A DNA stretch of 64,000 nucleotides from Acidovorax_G lacteus (GTDB lineage Bacteria > Pseudomonadota > Gammaproteobacteria > Burkholderiales > Burkholderiaceae_C): contig NZ_BAABEX010000005.1 in NCBI RefSeq assembly GCF_039540375.1, positions 9,374-73,373 on the forward strand, written 5' to 3'. The notes beneath the pieces are model-generated. The model saw nothing but the letters and a program-made list of their open reading frames with translations, ran no database searches and was not told where the DNA came from. This document shows positions 7,160 to 16,204 of the stretch, one piece after another (within the stretch, counting starts at the first letter, position 1; each line of letters opens with the position of its first letter). A program made the position numbers and the translations under genes.

Positions 7160-10100
7160 ATGAACCGACCGATTTCCCGCTGGCTGGGCCGACTGAGCGT
7201 AGGCCGCAAACTCCTGCTGATCTATCTGCTCGACCTGACGGCGGTGATTTACGTCTCGGGCATCCTGATCCACGAGAAGTACCTGGCCATCGATTTCGCC
7301 CGCAAGGAAATCGCCGGGACGGAGTACGCCGCCGTGGTGCGCGATGCCGTGCTGCTGCCGTTTCCGGGTGTGGGGACGCGGCCAGACGCCGTGCCGCAGG
7401 CCTTGACCAGACTGCAGGACGTTCGGGCCGAGCACGACGAGGCCTTGCGCACGGCCGAGCCTGCGGAGCGTTTTGCCTTTGTGCTGCAGCATTGGCCGGC
7501 TGCGGGTGGTGCAGGTCCGGCTGAAACGGCCCAGGCCCGCGAGCAATTGCTGCGCACCGGGCGCGCACTGCTGACCACGGTGGGCAACCAGTCCAACCTG
7601 ATTCTCGACCCCGACCTGGACAGCTACTACGTCATGTCGCTGGTGATCCTGCGCTTCCCGGAGTTACTGCAGGTGCTGGACGACACCATGGTCTTTCTGG
7701 GGCGCCAAACCCATGGGCAGGGGCGATCGCCTGCGCAGTGGTCGGGCGAACTGCTGACGTTGGGGGGGCGGCTCGATGCCGTGCGGCAGGGCATTGCATC
7801 CGACTACGAACAGGCCTTCATCGCGGGCAGCCCGGTCATGCGGCAGGCTTTGGAGCGCGACCGCGCCGCACTGGCCGCGGCACTCGAATCGCTGCAGTCG
7901 CTGCTGCAGGCCATGGCCGGCGCGCCCGACCCGCGCGGCTGGGCCCACGCGCCGCAGGTCGAGGCCGCCGTCATCCAGGCGCTGACCCGGGCCTGGACCG
8001 GGGGCACCGACGAGCTGACGCGGCTGCTCAACGAGCGCGTGGCCAGCCTGTTCGGGCGCATGTGGCTGCACCTGGGCACGGCCCTGCTGCTGCTGGGCTT
8101 CATCCTCACGCTGGTCACGCTGGTGGCGCGGCAGATTGCCAAGCCGCTGCAGCACCTGGCGCATGTGGCCGACGAAGTGCGCAAGAGCGGCGACCACCAG
8201 CTGCGCGCGCAGTGGAGCAGCCGCGACGAGATCGGCCGCCTGGTGACGGCCTTCAACGACATGCTGGCGCAGCTCGACCGCGAGCGCCTGCTGCAGCAGG
8301 AGCTGGCTGCCAGCGCCCGCGCGGCCGAGGCGCAGCGCGAGCTGGTGGGCTCGTTCCCGATCCCGATGGTGGTGACCTCGGTGCCCGAGCACGAGGTGCT
8401 GCACTGCAACGCCCCCGCCCAGCCCTGGCTGGGCGGCTGCATGCGCGATCCGTGGCGCGACGGGCTGGAGCCCGGCGTGCGGGCACGCTTCTTCCAGCGC
8501 CTGGCCGACCACGGCGCGGTGGACGAGTTCGAGGTGCGCTGGAAGGGCGGCGCCGAGCCGTCGTGGGCGGTGCTGTCGGCGCGGCGGCTCGTCTTCCAGG
8601 GGCGCGACGCCATGCTCACGGCCTTCACGCCGATCAACGTGCTCAAGGTGATGGAGCAGCGCCTCGAACTGTGGGCCAAGGTGTTCGAGGCCTCGTCCGA
8701 GGGCATCATCATCATGACGGCCGAGCACCGCATCCTGAGCGTGAACAAGGCGTTCTGCCGGAGCACGCACTACGACTTCTACGAGGTCATTGGCGAAGAC
8801 CTGGGCTTTTTGCTGGACACCGGCGACGACGGCGACCTGCCCGCGCAGATCCGCCGCGCGATGGTCGACAAGGAGTCGTGGCAGGGCGAGGTGCGCTTTC
8901 GCCGCCGCTCGGGCGAGACCTACCCCGCCTGGCTCATGGTGTCGGCCGTGCGCGAGGGCAAAGGGGGCGAGGTCACCAACCACATCGGCATCGCCCTGGA
9001 CATTACCGACCGCAAGCGCAGCGAAGAACGCATCCAGTTCCTCGCGCACCACGACATGCTCACCGAGCTGCCCAATCGCTCGCTGTGCATGCAGCGGCTG
9101 TCGCAGGCGCTGCAGCAGGCAGCGGTGACCGGCGAGCGCGTGGCCGTGCTGTTCATCGACCTGGACCGATTCAAGCCCATCAACGATACCCTGGGCCACC
9201 ACATTGGCGATGGGCTGCTGCGCTCGGTCGCGCAGCGCCTGTCGCAGGCCGTGCGCAGCCGCGACACCGTGAGCCGCCTGGGGGGTGACGAGTTCGTGGT
9301 CATCATGCGCGAGGTGTCGGGCCGCGACGAGGTCCAGCAACTGGTGGCGCGGCGGCTCATTCCGTTGATCCGGCAGACGCACGTGGTCGAAGGGCACGAG
9401 TTGACGGTCTCGTGCAGCGTGGGCATCGCCGTGTACCCTGACGACGGTGGCGACATCATCGAACTGATGCGCCGCGCGGACGCAGCCATGTACGAGGCCA
9501 AGAACACGGGCCGTGACATGGCACTGTTCTATTCGGCCGAAACCGACCAGCGCGTGCAGGCCCGCCAGACCATGGAGCAGCATCTGCGCCGTGCGCTGGA
9601 ACGGGGCGAGATGTCGCTGCACTTCCAGCCCCGCGTGGCGGCGCGCGGCGGGCGCCTCTTGGGCGTGGAGGCGCTGCTGCGCTGGAACAGCGCGGCGCTC
9701 GGCCCGGTGCCGCCGGCCGAGTTCATTCCGCTGGCCGAAGAGACCGGTCTGATCCGCGCGCTGGGGGCCTGGGTGCTCGAGCAGGCCCTGCTCCAATGGG
9801 CCCAGTGGCAGGCCCTGCCGGTGCCTGAAGGCCATGTGGTGCATCCGTTGCACGGCATTGCGGTCTCGGTCAATCTGTCGGCCGCCGAACTGGCGGACGA
9901 CGAGCTGGTGCCTGCCATCGAGGCCACGCTGCGCCGCACGCGCGTGCCTGCGCAGCACCTGGAGCTGGAGATCACCGAGTCCCAGCTCATGGACAACGCC
10001 CAGGCCGCCCAAAGCCAGCTGGCGGCCCTCAAGGCGCTGGGGCTGCAACTGGCGATTGACGATTTCGGCACGGGCTATTCGAGCCTGGCCTACCTCAAGC

Positions 10101-10384
10101 GTTTTTCCATCGACCGGCTCAAGATCGACAAATCCTTCGTGCACGACATGCTGCACGACCCGGCCGACATGGAGATCACGCGGGCCATCATCGCGCTGGG
10201 TCACACGCTGGGCCTGCGCATCGTGGCCGAAGGCGTCGAAAACCTGGCCACGGCCCAGGTGCTGGGAGCGCTCAACTGTGAGGAGCTGCAGGGCTACCAC
10301 TTCAGCCGCCCGCTGCCCGCGGCCGAACTGCAGGCCTGGGCCGAGCGGCACGCGCAGCGCGGTGCAGGGGGTGCCTCTGCGTGA
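7160..10384 (+). CDS. Membrane HAMP-PAS-PAS-GGDEF-EAL signalling protein
   Basis: A 1074-residue inner-membrane protein. TM1 is at residues about 17-37, a large periplasmic region runs to TM2 (about 300-324), and HAMP follows. Next come a degenerate PAS-like segment, a clear PAS domain (IIIMTAEHRILSVNKAF), a GGDEF domain with intact active site RLGGDEF (about residue 708) and RSRD I-site, and an EAL domain with VEALLRW (about 837), LEITES and DDFGTGYSSL. Both catalytic motifs look intact, so it may make or degrade cyclic-di-GMP; which activity dominates cannot be told from sequence. The ATG at 7160 is chosen because the upstream in-frame extension is not protein-like. Its stop touches the end of the convergent flavoprotein gene. 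Confidence 0.9.
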   Translation: MNRPISRWLGRLSVGRKLLLIYLLDLTAVIYVSGILIHEKYLAIDFARKEIAGTEYAAVVRDAVLLPFPGVGTRPDAVPQALTRLQDVRAEHDEALRTAEPAERFAFVLQHWPAAGGAGPAETAQAREQLLRTGRALLTTVGNQSNLILDPDLDSYYVMSLVILRFPELLQVLDDTMVFLGRQTHGQGRSPAQWSGELLTLGGRLDAVRQGIASDYEQAFIAGSPVMRQALERDRAALAAALESLQSLLQAMAGAPDPRGWAHAPQVEAAVIQALTRAWTGGTDELTRLLNERVASLFGRMWLHLGTALLLLGFILTLVTLVARQIAKPLQHLAHVADEVRKSGDHQLRAQWSSRDEIGRLVTAFNDMLAQLDRERLLQQELAASARAAEAQRELVGSFPIPMVVTSVPEHEVLHCNAPAQPWLGGCMRDPWRDGLEPGVRARFFQRLADHGAVDEFEVRWKGGAEPSWAVLSARRLVFQGRDAMLTAFTPINVLKVMEQRLELWAKVFEASSEGIIIMTAEHRILSVNKAFCRSTHYDFYEVIGEDLGFLLDTGDDGDLPAQIRRAMVDKESWQGEVRFRRRSGETYPAWLMVSAVREGKGGEVTNHIGIALDITDRKRSEERIQFLAHHDMLTELPNRSLCMQRLSQALQQAAVTGERVAVLFIDLDRFKPINDTLGHHIGDGLLRSVAQRLSQAVRSRDTVSRLGGDEFVVIMREVSGRDEVQQLVARRLIPLIRQTHVVEGHELTVSCSVGIAVYPDDGGDIIELMRRADAAMYEAKNTGRDMALFYSAETDQRVQARQTMEQHLRRALERGEMSLHFQPRVAARGGRLLGVEALLRWNSAALGPVPPAEFIPLAEETGLIRALGAWVLEQALLQWAQWQALPVPEGHVVHPLHGIAVSVNLSAAELADDELVPAIEATLRRTRVPAQHLELEITESQLMDNAQAAQSQLAALKALGLQLAIDDFGTGYSSLAYLKRFSIDRLKIDKSFVHDMLHDPADMEITRAIIALGHTLGLRIVAEGVENLATAQVLGALNCEELQGYHFSRPLPAAELQAWAERHAQRGAGGASA

Positions 10385-11638
10385 TCAGCCGGTGGCCAGG
10401 GCCTCGGCGCAGGCCGCGGCGCTGGACCAGGCCCACTGAAAGTTATAGCCGCCCAGCCAGCCGGTCACGTCCACCACCTCGCCAATGAAGTACAGGCCCG
10501 GCTGGGCCTTGGCCTCCAGGGTCTGCGACGACAGCGCGCGCGTGTCCACGCCGCCGAGCGTCACCTCGGCCTTGCGGTAGCCCTCGGTGCCCGAAGGCAC
10601 GAGCTGCCAGCGCGAGAGGCTTTCGGCCAGGCGCTGCAGCGCCTTGTCGGCCGCCTCGTTCACCGGGCGCTGCCACTGCGCGTCGCGCTCTGCCCAGGCG
10701 TCGGCCAGGCGGTGCGGCATCAGCGCGGCCAGTTCGTTGGCGATGCGCTTGCGCGAGTGCTGCTTGGCTTCGAGCAGGCGCGCGCCCAGGTCCACGCCGG
10801 GCGCCAGGTCGATCTGCAGCGGTTCGCCCTCGCGCCAGTAGCTCGAAATCTGCAGCACCGCCGGACCCGACAGCCCCCGGTGCGTGAACAGCAGGTCTTC
10901 CACAAAATGGGTGCGTTGCTTGCCCTGGCCGGTGGACATGTCCACCGGCAGCGCCAGTCCGGCCAGCCCGGCGTAGGGCGCCCAGGCCTCGCCGTCGAAG
11001 GTCAGCGGCACAAGCCCTGGCCGCGGCGTGACCACCGGCAGCCCGAACTGCTGCGCAATGCGGTAGCCCAGGTCGGTCGCCCCGATCTTGGGGATCGACA
11101 GCCCGCCCGTGGCCACCACCAGGCTGCGCGCCAGCACCGGGCCTCGGTCGCTCTCAATTTGGTAGCTGCTCGTGCTTGATTCCGCTGGGCCAGAGGCCAA
11201 AAACCGGATGGACCCTACGCGGCAGGGCTGCCAGCGCGTGACGCCGCCGCGCTCGCATTCGGCCAGCAGCATCTGGATGATGTCTTCGGCCGAGCGGTCG
11301 GCAAACAGCTGGCCCTTGTGCTTTTCATGAAAGCCAATGCCGTGCGACTGCACCAGTGCCACGAAGTCGGCTGGCGTGTAGCGCGACAGCGCCGAGCGGC
11401 AGAAGTGCGGGTTCTCGCCCACGAAGTGGCGCTGCGGCGCGCGCACGTCCAGGTCGCGGTTGGTGAAGTTGCAGCGCCCGCCGCCCGAGATGCGGATCTT
11501 CTCGGCCACCTTTTCGGCGTGGTCGATCAGCAGCACCTTGAGGCCGCGCTGCCCGGCGCGCGCCGCGCAGAACAGGCCAGCGGCGCCCGCGCCCAGGATC
11601 ACGGCATCGAACAGGTGGGGGGAGGCAGCAGAGGTCAT
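10385..11638 (-). CDS. NAD(P)/FAD-dependent oxidoreductase, HI0933/YhiN family
   Basis: A 417-residue flavoprotein. The N-terminal dinucleotide-binding motif ILGAGAAGLFCAARAGQRG (about residues 11-30) and the family signature KIRISGGGRCNFTN (about 49-62) are intact. The C-terminal block YFIGEVVDVTGWLGGYNFQ is also typical. Substrate unknown. Oddity: the segment ASGPAESSTSSYQIES in mid-protein is encoded by a copy of the dispersed repeat (11156-11204), an insertion that kept the frame open. The start is the ATG at 11636-11638; longer readings run into the divergent thioesterase region. Confidence 0.88.
   Translation of the reverse strand: MTSAASPHLFDAVILGAGAAGLFCAARAGQRGLKVLLIDHAEKVAEKIRISGGGRCNFTNRDLDVRAPQRHFVGENPHFCRSALSRYTPADFVALVQSHGIGFHEKHKGQLFADRSAEDIIQMLLAECERGGVTRWQPCRVGSIRFLASGPAESSTSSYQIESDRGPVLARSLVVATGGLSIPKIGATDLGYRIAQQFGLPVVTPRPGLVPLTFDGEAWAPYAGLAGLALPVDMSTGQGKQRTHFVEDLLFTHRGLSGPAVLQISSYWREGEPLQIDLAPGVDLGARLLEAKQHSRKRIANELAALMPHRLADAWAERDAQWQRPVNEAADKALQRLAESLSRWQLVPSGTEGYRKAEVTLGGVDTRALSSQTLEAKAQPGLYFIGEVVDVTGWLGGYNFQWAWSSAAACAEALATG
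11156..11204 (-). repeat. Dispersed repeat, partial copy inside a coding sequence
   Basis: TAGCTGCTCGTGCTTGATT followed by GCTGGGCCAGAGGCCAAA matches one arm and flank of the dispersed palindromic family, and is closest to the copy at 27795-27841. It lies in frame within the flavoprotein gene and encodes about 16 Ser/Thr-rich residues not expected in the family. Confidence 0.75.
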
Positions 11639-11747
11639 GGGCGGCGTGGCAACAGCAATCAGGGGAGCGGGCCGACGGAGTCGGCGGTGCCCGATTGTCC
11701 ATGCACCGTGTTCAGCGCGAGGTGCGCGGCCACTACACTCGGCCCCC

Positions 11748-12254
11748 ATGCACATGCCCTCCCACCAGCTCAGCATGACGGTGCTCATGTCGCCCGACAT
11801 GGCCAACTTCTCCGGCAACGTCCACGGCGGGGCCATCCTCAAGCTGCTCGACCAGGTGGCCTATGCCTGCGCCGCGCGCTATTCGGGCAGCTATGTGGTC
11901 ACGCTCAGCGTGGATCAGGTCATGTTCCTGCAGCCCATCCATGTGGGCGAACTCGTCACCTTCCTGGCCAGCGTCAACCACACGGGCACTTCGTCGATGG
12001 AGATCGGCGTGAAGGTCGTGGCCGAGGACATCCGCACGCAAGTGGTGCGGCACGTTAACAGTTGCTTCTTCACCATGGTGGCGGTGGACGAGCAGCGCAA
12101 GCCGCGCGCCGTCCCGCCGCTGGTGCCCAGCACGCCCGACGAGCGCCGCCGCTTCGAGGCCGCACAGCTGCGCAAGGACCTGCGGCGCGAGCTGGCGCAG
12201 CGCTTCGAGCAGGCGCGCCAGCCCGCAGCGGCCAGTCGCCCGGCAGGGGGCTGA
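11748..12254 (+). CDS. Hotdog-fold acyl-CoA thioesterase
   Basis: A 168-residue protein of the YciA/BACH acyl-CoA thioesterase type, which hydrolyses acyl-CoA to free acid and CoA. The motif PDMANFSGNVHGGAILKLLD (about residues 15-34) contains the N-x-HGG hotdog signature, followed by DQVMFLQPIHVGELV. After about residue 130 the C-terminus is a charged helix rich in Arg, Glu and Ala. The ATG at 11748 is used; a second in-frame ATG lies two codons on. Substrate chain length cannot be inferred. Confidence 0.87.
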   Translation: MHMPSHQLSMTVLMSPDMANFSGNVHGGAILKLLDQVAYACAARYSGSYVVTLSVDQVMFLQPIHVGELVTFLASVNHTGTSSMEIGVKVVAEDIRTQVVRHVNSCFFTMVAVDEQRKPRAVPPLVPSTPDERRRFEAAQLRKDLRRELAQRFEQARQPAAASRPAGG

Positions 12255-12468
12255 GGCCGCCACCCAGCGGGGTGACCCGCGCGCCTTCCGGGTCACCGGC
12301 AGCGGCCGGCCCCGTTGGACTCCGGCCCGCGGCATGGCAAGGCCACCTGGCGCAGCGACCCCGACCGCGCGGCTGCCGCAGTCGCCTGACACGGGCATGA
12401 CAAAACGCGGGCTCGGCTGCATTTGCGGCTTTGGCACTGCACCCCTCGCGGGTTATGGCCGTAACCGG

Positions 12469-12498
12469 TTGCAACAGGTGTGGGCTCGTCGATATAGT
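12469..12498 (+). promoter_or_regulatory. Possible promoter of the GGDEF-EAL gene
   Basis: TTGCAA (12469-12474) and TATAGT (12493-12498) are separated by 18 bases and lie about 75 bases upstream of the GTG start at 12575. The rest of the 320-base gap 12255-12574 holds nothing recognisable. Confidence 0.4.
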
Positions 12499-12574
12499 CG
12501 GTGCACAAGGTAGGGCTGCGGTCCGTGTCCAGCCGACACCGGTGCGGCCCCCACCCAGACGGGAGGCAGCGCTC

Positions 12575-14842
12575 GTGTTTGCGGTCTACGACGTAGGGGC
12601 GTACTCCGTTGCATTGCTCGCGCTGGCCTTCTTCCTGGTCTGGTCGGGCGACCGGCTCCACCATGCTGCGTGGCTATGGGGCTGGGCGCATCTTGCGCTG
12701 GCGCTGGCATCCATCACCGGGTTCCGCTACCAGCTGGGCGGAGCGCCCTGGCTCGGGGCCGTGGCGGTGCTGCTCACGGGTTTTTATCTCGTGTGCATGT
12801 ACAGCGCCAACGAGGCGGTGCAGGGCCGTGTGGTGCCCTGGTGGCGTCTGATGGCTTGGTCGCTGGGCTTGTCGGGGCTGATTGCAGCCGTGGGCTTCGG
12901 GGTGGACCAGCTCGCCGGGCGGCTGCTCGTGCTGGCGCTGATGGTGCTGCTGTACGTCTGGTCCAGCTACTTCTTCTTCACGCGGCTGCAGCTGCCCTGG
13001 GTGGGGGGCGCGTTTGCGCTGCGCGCCGCAGGCTTCGCGTTCCTGCTCATCGACGGGGCGAACTTTTCGACCGTGCACCAAAGCCTGCCTGCGGCACTGA
13101 CGAGTTGGACCACCAACCTCATTCTGGGCCTGGTGCTGGTGAGCACGGCCTCGCGCCAGTCGCGCCGGCGGCTGGAGCAGGTGATCCGACACCTGCCGGA
13201 TGCCGTGGTGGCCCGCCGCATCGACGGCACGGTGCTGTTCTGCAACGACAGTTTTGCGCGCCTGGCGGGCGTGCGCTCGCCCCGGCTCATGGTGGGCAAG
13301 CCTGTGCCGCTGCTGTCGGCCGACGAGCGCGAGACCGCGCGAGTGGTGCACGAGATCAACGCCGTGGCGGGGCGCGGTGCCATGTCCATGCCGGTCACGA
13401 TGGAGCGGCGCATTCGCCGTGCCGATGGCGGGGTGTTTCCGGCCGAGATCATCTATTCGAGCTTCAACGACTTTGGTCAGATCGTGGTGCTGGCCCAGGT
13501 GCGCGACCTGACCGAGCGCAAGCAGGCCGAGGAGGAACGTCTGCGCCTCGTGACCTCCGATCTGCTCACCGGTCTGCCCAACCGCCAGCACCTGGAGTTC
13601 AAGCTGCGCGAACTGCTGGCCCGCAGCGAGGCGCAGAGCCAGCGCTGCGCGCTGTTGCTGATCGACATCGACCACTTCAAGAAGATCAACGACGCGCTGG
13701 GCCACCTCAAAGGCGACGAGGTGCTGCGCGAGATCTCGCAGCTGCTGGGCAGTTGCTGCCAGGGCAGCGACCTGCTGGCCCGCGTGGGCGGTGACGAATT
13801 TGTGATGGTGATGTCCGGCCTGGCCGGACGCGAGAGCGTGCTGGCGGTGGAAGACCGCGCGCGCCAGGTGCTGGCCCAACTGCAACGCGAGGTGCGCCAG
13901 GGCGGGCTGGGCGTGACCATGGGCGCGAGCATCGGCATCGCGTTCTCGCAGCCGGAGGGCAGCTCGCCGCAGGCGCTGCTGCAGCATGCCGAGCTGGCGC
14001 TGTACGAGGCCAAGGCCCACGGCCGTGGCGAATGGCGCTTCTTCAGCGACGACATGGACGCGCGCCTGGCGGCATCGCTGCGGCTCGAATCGGCGCTGCG
14101 CAGTGCGCTGGCCGAGGGCTCTCAAGAGCTGCAACTGCACTACCAGCCGATCTGCGACGCCCGCACCGGCGCGCCGGTCAAGGTCGAGGCCCTGCTGCGC
14201 TGGAACAGCCCCACGCTGGGCCCTGTAGGCCCCGACCGTTTCATTCCGATTGCCGAGCAGTCGGCGCTGATCCTGGATTTGGGCCATTGGGTGATGAACG
14301 AGGCCATGCGCCAGGTGGCCGCCTGGCGGGCAGCGCATGGGCACGCGCCGGTGGTCAGCGTCAACGTGTCGGTGCGGCAGTTTCTGCACAAGGACTTCGA
14401 GCTGCAGCTGTATTCGCTGCTGCTGCTGCACGGCTTGCCCGCCTCGCAGATCGAGCTGGAACTCACCGAATCGGTGCTGGCCGGGGAGGACGAGGAACTG
14501 CAGGGCCTGCTGGCCCGCCTGCGTGATGCGGGCTGGGGCCTGTCGCTCGACGACTTCGGCACTGGGTATTCGTCGTTGAGCTACCTCGCGCGCTTTCGCC
14601 TGAGCACCGTCAAGATCGACCGCAGCTTTGTGCGCGGCGTGGATCAGGATGCGCGCAAGCGCTCGCTGGTGCGGGCCATTGTGTCGATGGGGCACAGCCT
14701 GGGCCTGGTGGTGGTGGCCGAGGGTGTGGAGACCGAAGCCGAGCGCGGCGTGCTGTTGCAAGAGGGCTGCGACCAACTCCAGGGCTACCTGCTGGGCCGC
14801 CCGGCCCCGGCGCAGGACCGACCGCCCACCCCCGCCGCCTGA
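12575..14842 (+). CDS. Membrane PAS-GGDEF-EAL cyclic-di-GMP enzyme
   Basis: A 755-residue protein. About the first 195 residues are hydrophobic, with six to seven TM segments. A PAS domain (RHLPDAVVARRIDGTVLFCN) follows, then GGDEF with intact active site ARVGGDEFV (about residue 405) and EAL with VEALLRWNSP (about 538), LELTES and DDFGTGYSSL. The I-site position reads QGSD instead of RxxD, so product inhibition is probably lost; the EAL motifs are complete, so phosphodiesterase activity is plausible. The GTG at 12575 is preferred because GGGAGG lies eight bases upstream and the protein then begins directly at the first membrane segment. Confidence 0.88.
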   Translation: MFAVYDVGAYSVALLALAFFLVWSGDRLHHAAWLWGWAHLALALASITGFRYQLGGAPWLGAVAVLLTGFYLVCMYSANEAVQGRVVPWWRLMAWSLGLSGLIAAVGFGVDQLAGRLLVLALMVLLYVWSSYFFFTRLQLPWVGGAFALRAAGFAFLLIDGANFSTVHQSLPAALTSWTTNLILGLVLVSTASRQSRRRLEQVIRHLPDAVVARRIDGTVLFCNDSFARLAGVRSPRLMVGKPVPLLSADERETARVVHEINAVAGRGAMSMPVTMERRIRRADGGVFPAEIIYSSFNDFGQIVVLAQVRDLTERKQAEEERLRLVTSDLLTGLPNRQHLEFKLRELLARSEAQSQRCALLLIDIDHFKKINDALGHLKGDEVLREISQLLGSCCQGSDLLARVGGDEFVMVMSGLAGRESVLAVEDRARQVLAQLQREVRQGGLGVTMGASIGIAFSQPEGSSPQALLQHAELALYEAKAHGRGEWRFFSDDMDARLAASLRLESALRSALAEGSQELQLHYQPICDARTGAPVKVEALLRWNSPTLGPVGPDRFIPIAEQSALILDLGHWVMNEAMRQVAAWRAAHGHAPVVSVNVSVRQFLHKDFELQLYSLLLLHGLPASQIELELTESVLAGEDEELQGLLARLRDAGWGLSLDDFGTGYSSLSYLARFRLSTVKIDRSFVRGVDQDARKRSLVRAIVSMGHSLGLVVVAEGVETEAERGVLLQEGCDQLQGYLLGRPAPAQDRPPTPAA

Positions 14843-14927
14843 CGCGCGCCGCCTGCGTCCACGCCGGCGATCGGCTGTGCGGGTGTCAGGCCTCGGCGTC
14901 AGGCCCCACGCCCCACGACGCGCCCTT

Positions 14928-15090
14928 GGGAAGCTTTGCGTATCGCCCTGCGGTCTGTGCGGGCACGGCCTTGGGCAGTCCGCTGCGTTGCTTATCTTTC
15001 CCATAGCGCGGCGATGGGTTGCCAAAAGCGCCTTGCGGTCCGTCCCGACCCGCACCTGCGCATCCTCGCGAGGGTGATGCAGAGCTTCCC
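14928..15090. repeat. 163-bp dispersed element, copy A
   Basis: This stretch is a near-identical, same-length partner of 58659-58821. It is bounded by GGGAAGCT and AGCTTCCC, a perfect 8-bp terminal inverted repeat. Its centre holds a hairpin around CCCATAGCGCGGCGATGGG. It contains no credible ORF. It lies between the 3' ends of two convergent genes. Together with the palindromic repeat that follows, it accounts for most of the 368-base gap 14843-15210. Confidence 0.8.
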
Positions 15091-15141
15091 CAGCAACAGC
15101 GGGGCGGCAAGTGCCCCGCACGGATGAACAGATGTCCGGAG

Positions 15142-15200
15142 TTGCTATTAAATCAGTAGCTGCTTGTGCTTGATTGATAAGCACGAGCGGCTGATTTGGC
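15142..15200 (-). repeat. Dispersed palindromic repeat, complete copy 2
   Basis: On the minus strand it reads CCGCTCGTGCTTATCAATCA then AGCACAAGCAGCTACTGATT and AATAGCAA, matching the orientation of the other complete copies. It ends 11 bases past the stop of the minus-strand regulator. Confidence 0.85.
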
Positions 15201-15210
15201 TGCAATTCTC

Positions 15211-16068
15211 TTATGCCCGTGGCGGCGGCGCCGTTTCGGCCGCCAGCGTCTGCAGCACCTGTGCCGTGGCCTCGTCCCCCGGGAAAAAGGTCTCGAGCGC
15301 CAGCTCCTGCAGCGTGATGTCTGTGGGCGAGCCAAACACCGTGGTGGTGCTGATCAGGTTCAGCACGCCCCAGGGCGACTCGACGAGGAAGGGCATGAGC
15401 ACGCCGGGGTGCTCGCCGTCCAGGCGCTGCGCCTTCTCCGGTGTCTGGCCGGGGTAGGCCTGCAGTTCGGCCAGCAGCGCCTGCAATGCGGCGTCAAAGC
15501 TGTGCTGCAGTTGCTGCTGCAGGCGGGCAAACAGGTGCTCGCGCCATTGGTTGAGGTTGACGATGCGGGGTGCGAGGCCCAACGGGTGCAGGCTCACGCG
15601 CAGCAGGTTCACGGGGGGCTGCAGCAGCGCGGCGTCCACACCCGCCAGCAGCGGCTGCACCATGCGGTTGGCCAGCACCAGGTTCCAGTGCCGGTCAAAC
15701 GCGACGGCGGGCCAGGGCGCGTGGCGGTCCAGCAGGTGCTGCACGGCCTGGCGGGCGGCGTGCAGCGACGGGTCGTCCAGCGGCTGCTCGCGGTACATGG
15801 GCGCAAAGCCTGCCGCCACCAGCCAGGCGTTGCGCTCGCGCAGCGGCACGGCCAGGCGCTCGCACAGGCGCAGCACCAGCTCGCGGCTGGGGCTGGCCTT
15901 GCCGGTTTCCACGCAGCTCAGGTGCCGGGGCGAGAGCGCAGCGTCATGGGCCAGCTCTTGCTGGCTCAGGCGGCGTCGCTGTCGCCACAGGCGCAGGTGG
16001 TCGCCCACCGACACGCGGCGTGCGGCGGGCGCGAATGCAGGTGAGTGGGGCTGGGTGTCGGTGCTCAT
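15211..16068 (-). CDS. XRE-family regulator with MmyB-like ligand-binding domain
   Basis: A 285-residue transcription regulator. Residues about 22-80 are a helix-turn-helix of the XRE type (LRLWRQRRRLSQQELAHDAA ... RHLSCVETGKASPSRELV). The remainder matches the MmyB/MLTR-like ligand-binding domain of regulators such as MltR, with the AFDRHWNLVLANR block near residue 125. These proteins often control a divergently transcribed gene. Here the divergent neighbour is a small membrane protein, and the gap contains a striking three-arm palindrome (16125-16155). The ligand is unknown. Confidence 0.87.
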   Translation of the reverse strand: MSTDTQPHSPAFAPAARRVSVGDHLRLWRQRRRLSQQELAHDAALSPRHLSCVETGKASPSRELVLRLCERLAVPLRERNAWLVAAGFAPMYREQPLDDPSLHAARQAVQHLLDRHAPWPAVAFDRHWNLVLANRMVQPLLAGVDAALLQPPVNLLRVSLHPLGLAPRIVNLNQWREHLFARLQQQLQHSFDAALQALLAELQAYPGQTPEKAQRLDGEHPGVLMPFLVESPWGVLNLISTTTVFGSPTDITLQELALETFFPGDEATAQVLQTLAAETAPPPRA

Positions 16069-16124
16069 GCCCCGGATTGTGGGCAGCTTTGCCGCGCAGC
16101 GGAACGCCCGGGCGGGCGTTGGCC

Positions 16125-16155
16125 ATGACCAGAGAGGTCATCGACGCGATGACCT
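16125..16155. promoter_or_regulatory. Three-arm palindromic operator
   Basis: ATGACC (16125-16130), AGGTCATCG (16135-16143) and CGATGACCT (16147-16155) give two overlapping inverted repeats sharing the central arm. AGGTCATCG-ACG-CGATGACCT is perfect with 9-bp arms. It sits between the divergent XRE regulator and the membrane-protein gene, about 50-80 bases from each start, as expected for the regulator's operator. Binding is inferred. Confidence 0.6.
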
Positions 16156-16204
16156 GGGCCACCGACCATGGCGGCTCGTTTCAACCCGTTCACAGGAGTT
16201 CTGC

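Noticed and set aside
12431..12574. N-terminal extension of the GGDEF-EAL protein to 12431
   Set aside because: The extra 48 residues are Arg/Pro/Gly-rich and cross the likely promoter. The GTG at 12575 with GGGAGG in front begins directly at the first membrane segment.
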